DNA from: an uncultured Lachnospiraceae bacterium | GTDB taxonomy: Bacteria > Bacillota > Clostridia > Lachnospirales > Lachnospiraceae | Direction: 5' to 3' | Length of the DNA stretch: 11,525 nt | Assembly (NCBI GenBank): GCA_947177465.1 | Contig: CAMWUP010000039.1 | Location: 1 to 11,525, forward strand | The notes under the pieces: generated by a model | What the model was told of the DNA's origin: nothing | The model's database searches: none | What the model saw: the letters and a program-made list of their open reading frames with translations, nothing else | Made by a program: the position numbers and the translations under genes | Shown: piece by piece, positions 1 to 7,198 of the stretch | Numbering within the stretch: the first letter of the stretch is position 1 | Layout: the number at the start of each line of letters is the position of its first letter

Positions 1-1
1 G

Positions 2-325
2 GATAAAGAGCGGGTGAACGGCTATGCAGTGGTGCTCGGCAGCGATAATGCCTGCTTCAAAAAGCAGCTTCTGTTTAAGAAAACAGACGAGCCGGACATT
101 ATCTACAGTATGGATTTTACGGAGCAGTACCGTTCTGATTTGGAAAGAAATATGGATCAGGTTAATGTGGGACTCTGTGGTTTTTATGTATCGTTTTTGC
201 ATCCGCTTCCATCCGGAGAGTACCGCATCGGCATTATGGCAAGGGACCAGATATCGGGCGCAGAGCTGATAAACTGGAGTACCCGCACCCTTGTATCAGG
301 AAAAGAGAGAAAGAAGAAAGCATGA
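2..325 (+). CDS. C-terminal end of a large protein, probably a glycosyltransferase accessory domain (partial)
   Basis: The reading frame is open from the left edge of the window, so the true start lies upstream. The GTG at 14 has no convincing ribosome binding site and is probably internal. About 107 residues are visible, ending at TGA 323-325. The segment looks like a beta-rich domain: GYAVVLGSD, then LLFKKTDEPDIIYSMDF, a YRSDLERN stretch, GLCGFYVSF and SGEYRIGIMARD. This pattern resembles C-terminal beta-sandwich modules seen on large clostridial surface-polysaccharide glycosyltransferases. That family link is from memory and no catalytic motif is present in the visible part. A basic KERKKKA tail ends the protein. 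The hemerythrin gene follows after 29 bases with no visible terminator, so the two are probably co-transcribed. Function is inferred mainly from the neighbouring glycosyltransferases. Confidence 0.6.
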   Translation, partial: DKERVNGYAVVLGSDNACFKKQLLFKKTDEPDIIYSMDFTEQYRSDLERNMDQVNVGLCGFYVSFLHPLPSGEYRIGIMARDQISGAELINWSTRTLVSGKERKKKA

Positions 326-354
326 TTATTTGAAAAAGACGGAGGCGTTTTTTT

Positions 355-744
355 ATGTATGAGTTTAAAGAGGAGTTTTTGACAGGGATAGAGGAAATTG
401 ACAAGGAACACAGGCGGCTCTTTGAGATAGCGGAGGAGCTCTATGAGTTAAAATGTGAAGAATTTATTCCGGATAAGTACGACAACATCAGGAAAATTTT
501 AGAGGAGTTGAAGGATTATACCCTGACGCATTTTGCACATGAAGAGGCGTACATGCAGTCCATTGGGTATAAAAGAATGTTTACCCAGAAGAGCCAGCAT
601 GACGCACTGCGGCAGATAATGGAAGAATGGGATTTGAACGCCATTGATGAAAATCAGGATGAGACGATAGAAGAAATGCTGCGCATTGTGACGGACTGGC
701 TTGTCAATCATATTTTGAATCAGGATAAGTTAATCGGAAAATAG
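355..744 (+). CDS. Bacteriohemerythrin (hemerythrin-domain protein) with one altered iron ligand
   Basis: This 129-residue protein is a single hemerythrin four-helix domain, a non-heme di-iron fold that binds O2 or acts in oxygen or redox sensing and storage in the cytoplasm. Length is normal for single-domain bacteriohemerythrins. The ligand pattern is visible: H19 in EIDKEHRRLF, H59 and E63 in HFAHE, H82 in QKSQHDAL, and H119 with D124 in HILNQD. The family's middle motif is HxxxH. Here the first position is Q78 (codon 586-588) and only H82 is kept, so six of seven canonical ligands remain. The ATG at 355 has a strong GGAGG at 341-345. The gene sits between glycosyltransferase genes without a visible promoter or terminator and probably shares their transcript, although no direct role in polysaccharide synthesis is known. 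The family call is firm; O2-binding activity is uncertain because of Q78. Confidence 0.93.
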   Translation: MYEFKEEFLTGIEEIDKEHRRLFEIAEELYELKCEEFIPDKYDNIRKILEELKDYTLTHFAHEEAYMQSIGYKRMFTQKSQHDALRQIMEEWDLNAIDENQDETIEEMLRIVTDWLVNHILNQDKLIGK

Positions 745-764
745 CCTGTGACAGGAAGCGTTGT

Positions 765-768
765 GGAG
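765..768 (+). promoter_or_regulatory. Ribosome binding site that favours the ATG at 776
   Basis: GGAG at 765-768 lies seven bases before ATG 776. The in-frame TTG at 761 would overlap this site, so 776 is the better start for the two-domain glycosyltransferase. Confidence 0.65.
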
Positions 769-775
769 AAGCGAT

Positions 776-2779
776 ATGGATTATAAAGAGGCATATGAAA
801 AAGAACATATCAAAAATGCGGAGCTGGCGGGAAGGATAGCCGATTTGGAGGCAAGTAATGAAGAGCTGCAGTTTAAGCTTGACCGCATCAAAAAAAATCC
901 GCTTTGGAAAATCAGCAAACCGTTTCGGCGTATGATGCACTGGGGAATCCGGCAGGCCGGGCGGGTGGCAAACTGCGGCGGACCAAGAGGCATTGCCGCT
1001 AAGGTGGCGTATAAAAAAAGGGAGCGCATCGCCATGAAGCAGTTTGGAACGGCAAGCTTTCCTGCGCCGGAGCAGGCGGCTTTGGAGCGGGAGACTGTTT
1101 TTGACAGACCTGTCAGAATCAGTATTCTGGTTCCGCTTTATAATACGCCCGATGGATTTTTGCGTGAAATGCTGGATTCCGTGCTGGCGCAGACCTACGA
1201 AAACTGGGAGCTGTGTCTGGCGGATGGCTCCGACGCGGAACATAAGTATGTAGGGGATATCTGTCAGGAATATATAGAGAAAGACAGGGCGTATCTTGCG
1301 GCGAAAGAGCATGTGACAAATGTGTCAGAAAACACGCAGAGCAGGCTTGTATACCATAAGCTTGCGAAAAACGGCGGGATTGCAGAAAATACAAACGCCT
1401 GTTATGAAATGGCGACAGGGGAGTACGTGGGGTTGTTTGACCATGACGATATTTTGCACCCGAGCGCACTTTTTGCCTATGTCAAGGCGATTAACGAGCA
1501 GGGGGCGGATTATCTTTACTGCGATGAGACGACCTTTAAGAGCGGTGACATCAACCGGATGCTGACCATGCATTTTAAGCCGGATTATGCGCCGGACAAT
1601 CTGCGCGCCAACAATTACATCTGTCATTTCAGCGTATTTTCGAAGAACCTGATGGAGGGCACGGAGCTTTTCAGAACGAAATTTGATGGCAGTCAGGACC
1701 ACGATATGATACTGCGGCTGACGGACAGGGCGCAGAAAATCGTCCATATTCCGAGACTGCTTTACTACTGGCGCTCCCATGAGGGGAGCGTGGCGTCCGG
1801 CATCGACGCCAAGCCCTATGCGATACAGGCGGCAAAGGGCGCAGTTTCAGAGCATTTGAAGGCGCATGGCTTTGAAAACTTTAAAATAGAGAGCACACGT
1901 GCTTTTGAAACCATTTTCCGTATCCGTTACCAGATAATCGGGAATCCTAAGATATCCATTATCATTGCCAATAAGGACCACAGGGAGGATTTACAGAGGT
2001 GTATTTCTTCCATTTTGGAAAAGTCTACGTATGACAATTATGAAATAATTGTTGTGGAAAATAACAGTACAGAGAAGGAGACTTTTTCTTATTATAAGGA
2101 GCTGGAAGGGGAGAAGCAGGTAAAACTCGTTACCTACAAGGGCGGCTTTAACTATTCCGCTATTAACAATCTGGGTGTAAAACATGCGGCAGGCGACTAT
2201 ATACTGCTTTTAAACAACGATACGGAGGTTATCAGCGTCAACTGGCTGGAGGAGCTTTTGATGTATGCGCAGCGCGAGGATGTGGGAGCGGCAGGCGCAA
2301 AGCTGTACTATGCGGACAAGACCATACAGCATGCAGGCGTCGTTATCGGGCTTGGCGCCCACAGGACGGCAGGGCATACCCATTATAAGCAGCCGCGTCA
2401 GAATCTGGGTTACATGGGGCGGCTTTGTTATGCCCAGAATGTATCTGCGGTCACAGGCGCGTGCCTTATGGTAAAAAAAGCAGTTTATGAAGCAGCGGGC
2501 GGGCTTGACGAGAGCTTTGCGGTATCTCTGAACGACGTCGATTTCTGCTTAAAGCTTCGCGGAATGGGGCTTTTAAATGTGTTTACGCCGTTTGCGGAGC
2601 TTTACCATTATGAATCTGCCTCAAGAGGACTTGACGATAAAGGAGAAAAGGCAGAGCGGTACAATGCGGAGTCAGAGCGTTTCCGCAGTAAGTGGCAGGA
2701 AGCGCTGGAAGCGGGCGACCCCTATTACAACCCCAATTTCTCTTTGGACAGAAGCGATTTTTCTTTAAAAGTGACATGA
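776..2779 (+). CDS. Two-domain family 2 glycosyltransferase
   Basis: This 667-residue cytoplasmic enzyme probably adds two sugars, or one sugar twice, to a lipid-linked polysaccharide repeat unit. Residues 5-40 are charged and heptad-like, suggesting a short coiled coil, followed by a basic region that could sit at the membrane. The first GT-A domain starts at ISILVPLYN (115-123), has a DHDD metal/nucleotide-sugar motif at 222-225, FDGSQDHD at 303-310 and a YYWRSHEGS segment just after. The second GT-A domain starts at ISIIIANKD (393-401), has NNDTE at 480-484, an acceptor-loop region (AVTGACLMVKKAVYEA) and NDVDFCLKLRGMGL near the end. Both domains look intact. The arrangement matches tandem GT2 proteins often annotated as rhamnosyltransferases or O-antigen/rhamnan glycosyltransferases; sugar specificity cannot be read from sequence. 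The first domain is clearly related to the protein encoded at 4599, sharing NNYICHF and FDGSQD. Confidence 0.9.
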   Translation: MDYKEAYEKEHIKNAELAGRIADLEASNEELQFKLDRIKKNPLWKISKPFRRMMHWGIRQAGRVANCGGPRGIAAKVAYKKRERIAMKQFGTASFPAPEQAALERETVFDRPVRISILVPLYNTPDGFLREMLDSVLAQTYENWELCLADGSDAEHKYVGDICQEYIEKDRAYLAAKEHVTNVSENTQSRLVYHKLAKNGGIAENTNACYEMATGEYVGLFDHDDILHPSALFAYVKAINEQGADYLYCDETTFKSGDINRMLTMHFKPDYAPDNLRANNYICHFSVFSKNLMEGTELFRTKFDGSQDHDMILRLTDRAQKIVHIPRLLYYWRSHEGSVASGIDAKPYAIQAAKGAVSEHLKAHGFENFKIESTRAFETIFRIRYQIIGNPKISIIIANKDHREDLQRCISSILEKSTYDNYEIIVVENNSTEKETFSYYKELEGEKQVKLVTYKGGFNYSAINNLGVKHAAGDYILLLNNDTEVISVNWLEELLMYAQREDVGAAGAKLYYADKTIQHAGVVIGLGAHRTAGHTHYKQPRQNLGYMGRLCYAQNVSAVTGACLMVKKAVYEAAGGLDESFAVSLNDVDFCLKLRGMGLLNVFTPFAELYHYESASRGLDDKGEKAERYNAESERFRSKWQEALEAGDPYYNPNFSLDRSDFSLKVT

Positions 2780-2792
2780 AATCTGTTATACT
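2764..2792 (+). promoter_or_regulatory. Candidate sigma-A type promoter for pgcA
   Basis: TTTAAA (2764-2769) and TATACT (2787-2792) are separated by 17 bases, a fair match to the housekeeping consensus. The -35 box overlaps the end of the preceding glycosyltransferase gene. Transcription would begin near 2800 and give a leader of about 70 bases. The leader contains a weak TGTCGG/CCGATA stem and a strong AGGAGG (2855-2860) seven bases before the ATG. No terminator separates the gene from upstream, so read-through may also supply it. Confidence 0.45.
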
Positions 2793-2867
2793 GTATAAAA
2801 AGTTATGCTGTCGGGGACGAAGCGCCGATAGTACACAAAAATAAAGTCTTGATTAGGAGGATGTGTT

Positions 2868-4589
2868 ATGGACTATAAGAGCAAATTTCAGTTCTGGCTG
2901 GAAAACGACTATTTTGACGAGGATACAAAGAAGGAGCTTTCGGCTATCCGGGAAGATGAAAAAGAAATAGAAGACCGCTTTTATAAGGATTTGGAGTTCG
3001 GTACCGGCGGACTTCGCGGCGTTATCGGCGCAGGCACCAACCGCATGAATGTTTACACTGTGCGCAAAGCGACACAGGGACTTGCCAATTATATCTTAAA
3101 GCAGGGCGGCGGCGAAAGAAGCGTTGCGATTGCGTATGATTCCCGCAGAATGTCTCCCGAATTTGCAGATACGGCTGCATGTTGTCTGGCAGCGAACGGC
3201 ATCAAGGCTTATGTGTTTGAGTCCCTTCGTCCTACGCCGGAGCTTTCCTTTGCGCTCCGCACCCTCGGCTGCATCTCCGGTATCGTTGTGACTGCCAGCC
3301 ACAATCCGCCTGAATATAACGGTTACAAGGTATACTGGGAGGATGGCGCCCAGATAACGGCTCCCAAGGATAAGGAAATCATTGCGGAAGTAAATGCCAT
3401 CACGGACTACAATACGGTAAAGACGATGGACAAGGAAGCGGCTCTGGCTGCAGGTCTTTACGAAGTAATCGGCGCTGAAATCGATGATGCCTACATGACA
3501 GAGCTGAAAAAGCAGATTATCCATCCCGAGGTAATCGCGGAAGTAGCTGACGATATCAAGATTGTATATACGCCGCTCTGCGGAACCGGAAACAAGCCGG
3601 TGAGAAGAGTGCTTTCCGAGCTGGGCTTTCAGAATGTTTATGTGGTACCGGAGCAGGAGAATCCCGACCCCGACTTTACCACACTCGACTACCCCAATCC
3701 CGAAGACCCGAAGGCATTTACCTATGCACTTCGTTTGGCAAAGGAAAAGGATGCAGACATCGTGCTTGCTACGGACCCTGATGCAGACCGTCTGGGCGTG
3801 TACGCAAAGGATACAAAGACAGGAGAATATGTTCCCTTCACCGGCAATATGTCGGGCATGCTGATTGCGGAATATATTCTGCGTGAAAGGACAAAGACAA
3901 ACACCATGCCTGAAAATCCGGCGCTGGTTACCACCATTGTGACGACTAATATGGCGGATGTGATTACCAGAGCTTATGGGGTGAAGATGATAGAAGTGCT
4001 GACAGGCTTTAAGTTTATCGGCGAGCAGATTAAGCTTTTTGAACAGACCGGCTCCAACAACTACGTGTTCGGACTGGAAGAGAGCTATGGCTGTCTGGCA
4101 GGAACCCACGCGAGGGACAAGGACGCCTGCGTTGCGGTAATGTGTCTGTGCGAGGTTGCGGCATACTGCAAGAAGGAAGGCAAGACGCTCTGGGATATGA
4201 TGCTGGAGATGTATGAGAAATACGGATATTTTAAAGAAACACAGTACACCATTACCTTAAAGGGTGTGGACGGTGCAAAGCAGATTGCGGAAATCATGGA
4301 TAAGCTCCGCAAGAATCCGCCCAAGGCATTTGGCGATTTGAAGGTGCTCCGCTTCCGCGATTACGAAGAGGATAAGATTATCGATATGGAGACGGGAAGC
4401 GTGACGCCGACCGGATTGCCGAAGTCCAATGTATTGTACTTTGAACTGCCGGATAACTTCTGGTGCTGTGCGCGTCCCTCCGGTACGGAACCTAAGATTA
4501 AGTTCTACATGGGCGTTAAGGGAACCAGCCTCGAGGATGCGGCTGACAAGGTAGCGAAACTGACAGAGGATTTAAAGGCGGTTCTGTAA
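2868..4589 (+). CDS. pgcA: Phosphoglucomutase/phosphomannomutase, PgcA type
   Basis: This 573-residue enzyme of the alpha-D-phosphohexomutase superfamily interconverts hexose 6-phosphate and hexose 1-phosphate, supplying glucose-1-P or mannose-1-P for nucleotide-sugar synthesis. Length fits the Firmicutes PgcA group (about 570-580 residues). All four signature sites are present: the phosphoserine loop TASHNPP with S144, the Mg-binding DPDADRLG at 303-310, the sugar-recognition loop GLEESYG at 402-408, and the phosphate-binding RPSGTEPKIK at 536-545. GTGGLRG near residue 46 is also typical. The start has a near-perfect AGGAGG. The next glycosyltransferase begins nine bases after the stop, so the two are probably co-translated. 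Its place among glycosyltransferases suggests it feeds UDP-glucose or a related donor to this locus, though it may serve the whole cell. Glucose versus mannose preference cannot be told from these motifs. Confidence 0.96.
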   Translation: MDYKSKFQFWLENDYFDEDTKKELSAIREDEKEIEDRFYKDLEFGTGGLRGVIGAGTNRMNVYTVRKATQGLANYILKQGGGERSVAIAYDSRRMSPEFADTAACCLAANGIKAYVFESLRPTPELSFALRTLGCISGIVVTASHNPPEYNGYKVYWEDGAQITAPKDKEIIAEVNAITDYNTVKTMDKEAALAAGLYEVIGAEIDDAYMTELKKQIIHPEVIAEVADDIKIVYTPLCGTGNKPVRRVLSELGFQNVYVVPEQENPDPDFTTLDYPNPEDPKAFTYALRLAKEKDADIVLATDPDADRLGVYAKDTKTGEYVPFTGNMSGMLIAEYILRERTKTNTMPENPALVTTIVTTNMADVITRAYGVKMIEVLTGFKFIGEQIKLFEQTGSNNYVFGLEESYGCLAGTHARDKDACVAVMCLCEVAAYCKKEGKTLWDMMLEMYEKYGYFKETQYTITLKGVDGAKQIAEIMDKLRKNPPKAFGDLKVLRFRDYEEDKIIDMETGSVTPTGLPKSNVLYFELPDNFWCCARPSGTEPKIKFYMGVKGTSLEDAADKVAKLTEDLKAVL

Positions 4590-4598
4590 AGGAGCAGC

Positions 4599-6146
4599 AT
4601 GTCTAAGCTTACGATTGCCAATTTTAGAAAAACTGCAAATTATCTGAAAAAAAACGGGCTGTGGGATACTTTTCTCACAGCCTTGGAACGTTTACTGACA
4701 AAAGAAACACCATACAGCTATCAGGCGCCTTCTGCAGAGATACTCGAGGCGCAGAGGGAGAAGGCAAAGGACTGCAAGCTGCTTTTCAGTATACTGGTTC
4801 CCACATACCGCACGGACGAGCGGTATCTGCGCGCTATGCTTGCGTCGGTGCTTGCACAAAGCTATCCGCATTTTGAGTTGATTCTGGCGGATGCGACGGA
4901 GGACGAAAGTGTGGGCAGCATTGTCAGGGAATATGGGGACGACAGGATAAAATACCTGCACCTTTCAGAAAACAAAGGTATTTCGGAGAACACAAACGAG
5001 GCGTTAAAGGCGGCGTCAGGCAGTTACATCGGTCTCTTGGATCACGACGATGTACTGACGCCGGATGCACTGTCCGAGACAGCGGCGGCGATAGCGTGCG
5101 CCAAAGAAAAGGGTATTCATTTGCGGCTTATCTATTCAGACGAAGATAAATGTGACGAAAGCGGGACATACTATTCTGAACACCACAAAAAAACAGATTT
5201 TAATATGGAGCTTTTTTTGACAAACAATTATATCTGCCATTTTATGGTGGTGGAGGCGGAGATGATGAAGCGTCTTGCCTTCCGCAGGGAATTTGACGGC
5301 TCGCAGGACTATGATATTGCGCTCCGCGCAGTCGGAACCATATTTGCAGAATATGGAAGAAAAGAAACGGAGCCGGTTACTCAGGTCAGTGTGTCAGAGG
5401 TTACGGTAAACGGGATAACTGCAGAAGCGCCGGACAAACGGGGCGATGCGCTGCTGCCCGTCGCTGCAGAAAGGCAGATTTGCCATATTCCCAAGGTGCT
5501 GTACCATTGGCGCTGTCACGAGAACTCTACTGCGGCAAATCCGGAAAGCAAGGATTATGCTTATGAGGCGTCCCAAAGAGCGGCGGCGGATTTCCTTAAG
5601 AGCAGAGGGATAAAAGGACAAGCCCTGCCGCAGGGACATATGGGTTACAGCAAAATCCGGTATGAGGAGAGTATCTTAAAGCAGAGGAGCGGCGTCGGTA
5701 TCAGGGGCGGCAGGCTGACGGGGAGCCTTTTCAGGACGGTGGGCGGTATCTATACAAGCAAAGGGAAATGTCCTTATGGCGGCATGTTTTATAAATTCGG
5801 CGGATACATGAATCGGGCGCTGCTGGCACAGGAGGCGGCTGCCGTGGATATTCGCTGTATGGAAGTACAGCCGCATTTGCTTCCTTTTGTAAGGGAAAGC
5901 ATCCGAAAAAGTATAGGTTCTCTGCCTTTGCAGGAGAATGGTAAAAGAACGGGGGAGAAACCGCCGGTGGGGGTTGACAGCCTTACGCTTGATGCAGATG
6001 GTTTTTTATATGGCTGGAAGCAGTTAAGGCTTACCGATGCACAATACCGCCGCGTCAGCATAGAGCTTTGTCTTGCGTTGAGAAAAGCAGGCTACCGCAT
6101 TGTGTGGGACCCCACGCTTAAGAAAAAAATAAGGGGCGGGAGGTAG
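4599..6146 (+). CDS. Family 2 glycosyltransferase with a degenerate second-domain remnant
   Basis: This 515-residue protein has one clear GT-A domain: FSILVPTYRTD at 63-73, DHDD at 148-151, YSDEDKCDE, NNYICHF, FDGSQDYD at 232-239 and HIPKVLYHWRCHE at 296-308. Compared with the paralogue at 776, about 40 extra residues (roughly 244-292) lie between FDGSQDYD and HIPKVLYHW. After residue 360 the protein looks like the back half of a second GT2 domain. GVGIRGGRL (365-373) matches the strand that normally follows the NNDTE motif, and IELCLALRKAGYRIVWDP (488-505) matches the usual FCLRLREAGYRIVWTP region. The front half with its nucleotide-sugar motifs, and the final acceptor-region histidine, are absent, so this part is probably non-catalytic. 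AAAGGAG at 4588-4594 lies four bases before the start, and pgcA ends nine bases upstream. The next gene begins four bases after its stop. Donor and acceptor are unknown. Confidence 0.86.
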   Translation: MSKLTIANFRKTANYLKKNGLWDTFLTALERLLTKETPYSYQAPSAEILEAQREKAKDCKLLFSILVPTYRTDERYLRAMLASVLAQSYPHFELILADATEDESVGSIVREYGDDRIKYLHLSENKGISENTNEALKAASGSYIGLLDHDDVLTPDALSETAAAIACAKEKGIHLRLIYSDEDKCDESGTYYSEHHKKTDFNMELFLTNNYICHFMVVEAEMMKRLAFRREFDGSQDYDIALRAVGTIFAEYGRKETEPVTQVSVSEVTVNGITAEAPDKRGDALLPVAAERQICHIPKVLYHWRCHENSTAANPESKDYAYEASQRAAADFLKSRGIKGQALPQGHMGYSKIRYEESILKQRSGVGIRGGRLTGSLFRTVGGIYTSKGKCPYGGMFYKFGGYMNRALLAQEAAAVDIRCMEVQPHLLPFVRESIRKSIGSLPLQENGKRTGEKPPVGVDSLTLDADGFLYGWKQLRLTDAQYRRVSIELCLALRKAGYRIVWDPTLKKKIRGGR

Positions 6147-6150
6147 AGTC

Positions 6151-7107
6151 GTGGAAGTAACCATAGTGATTCCGAATTACAACGGGCTGCGCTTTCTGGA
6201 GGACTGTCTGACATCTCTTGAGGCGCAGTCTTATCCTGCCGACATTCTGGTTGTGGATAACGGCTCCACGGACGGCAGCGTGGAGTGGATAAGGGAAAAT
6301 CACAAGGCCGTCAGGGTAATCGGCCTGAAGGAAAATACGGGCTTCAGCAAAGCCGTCAATATCGGCATCCAAAAATCCGAAACGCCGTATGTCATTTTAT
6401 TGAACAATGACACAAAGGTGAAGGAGGGATTTACGGAGGCATTGGTGCGCGCCGTCAAAAAATCGGAGCGTATTTTTTCCGTCAGCGCCAAAATGCTGGA
6501 CATGAAAAACGAGGAAATCATCGACAGCGCCGGCGATTTATACTGCGCGCTCGGGTGGGCGTATGCGCGCGGCAAGGGAAAGCCGCAGGATAAGTATAAC
6601 GCGCCGGCAAGCGTTTTTTCTGCCTGTGCAGGTGCTGCCATATACAGAAAATCTGTGTTTGAGGAAATCGGGTATTTTGATGAACTGCATTTTGCCTACC
6701 TGGAGGATTTGGATATCGGCTGGCGTGCGCGAATTTACGGCTATGAAAACCGGTATGAGCCTTCTGCCGCTGTACTGCATATGGGAAGCGCATCGAGCGG
6801 TTCCCGTTATAATCTGTTTAAAACGGGACTTTCTTCTGCAAACAGCGTCTATGTGATAGGAAAAAACATGCCGTTTTTGCAATGGGTGTTAAATCTACCT
6901 TTTCTTGTGGCGGGGTTTTCCGTTAAAACACTGTTTTTTATGAAAAAGGGCATGGGCTCTGCGTATGTGAAAGGGTGCATAAAGGGAATGCGCCGCTGTT
7001 TTTCAAAGGAAGGAAGAAAACGGAAGGTGCGCTTTTGCAAGAAACATCTCGGCAGTTATTGTCGGATACAGGCGGAATTGTGGTGCAATATCCTGCGCCG
7101 TTTGTAA
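6151..7107 (+). CDS. Single-domain family 2 glycosyltransferase with a hydrophobic C-terminal segment
   Basis: This 318-residue GT2 enzyme resembles the RfbF/WbbL-like group often called rhamnosyltransferases; actual sugar use is unknown. Visible motifs are VTIVIPNYNG (3-12), VDNGSTDGS with D36 (35-43), LLNNDTK (83-89), the segment ACAGAAIYRKSVFEEIGYFDE, YLEDLDIGWR (183-192) holding the likely catalytic acidic residues, and HMGSASSG from H210. Residues about 240-265 are hydrophobic and followed by a strongly basic tail (MKKGMGS... KEGRKRKVRFCKK), suggesting membrane attachment on the cytoplasmic face. The start is GTG at 6151, seven bases after GGGAGG (6138-6143), which overlaps the end of the preceding gene. 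The four-base gap implies translational coupling with the upstream GT. That upstream protein lacks an intact NNDT-type domain, and this gene encodes exactly such a domain. Confidence 0.9.
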   Translation: MEVTIVIPNYNGLRFLEDCLTSLEAQSYPADILVVDNGSTDGSVEWIRENHKAVRVIGLKENTGFSKAVNIGIQKSETPYVILLNNDTKVKEGFTEALVRAVKKSERIFSVSAKMLDMKNEEIIDSAGDLYCALGWAYARGKGKPQDKYNAPASVFSACAGAAIYRKSVFEEIGYFDELHFAYLEDLDIGWRARIYGYENRYEPSAAVLHMGSASSGSRYNLFKTGLSSANSVYVIGKNMPFLQWVLNLPFLVAGFSVKTLFFMKKGMGSAYVKGCIKGMRRCFSKEGRKRKVRFCKKHLGSYCRIQAELWCNILRRL

Positions 7108-7109
7108 AA

Positions 7110-7150
7110 TTAACAAGATAGATGGCTAAATGATACAAATATGATACAAT
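7110..7150 (+). promoter_or_regulatory. Candidate promoter region with a 9-base direct repeat before the priming transferase
   Basis: TTAACA (7110-7115) and TACAAA (7134-7139) are 18 bases apart, the latter preceded by TGA as an extended -10. The 9-mer ATGATACAA occurs exactly twice, at 7130-7138 and 7141-7149, an 11-base period. The second copy reads TGATACAAT, also a good extended -10. This may be two overlapping -10 elements or a binding site for a regulator contacting one DNA face. The gene's AGGTGA (7186-7191) lies seven bases before the ATG. Confidence 0.45.
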
Positions 7151-7198
7151 TTTTTCTTAATCTGAACACGGAAAGTGAGTTAAGCAGGTGATGCAGGT

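Noticed and set aside
14..325. GTG at 14 as the true start of the first gene
   Set aside because: The frame stays open to the window edge, no good ribosome binding site is visible, and the protein appears to start mid-domain.
704..1312. 202-residue open frame on the minus strand
   Set aside because: It is antisense to the well-supported glycosyltransferase at 776 and shows no recognisable motifs.
3096..4109. 337-residue open frame on the minus strand
   Set aside because: It lies wholly inside pgcA, whose catalytic motifs are all intact; the His/Cys-rich translation is typical of an antisense shadow.
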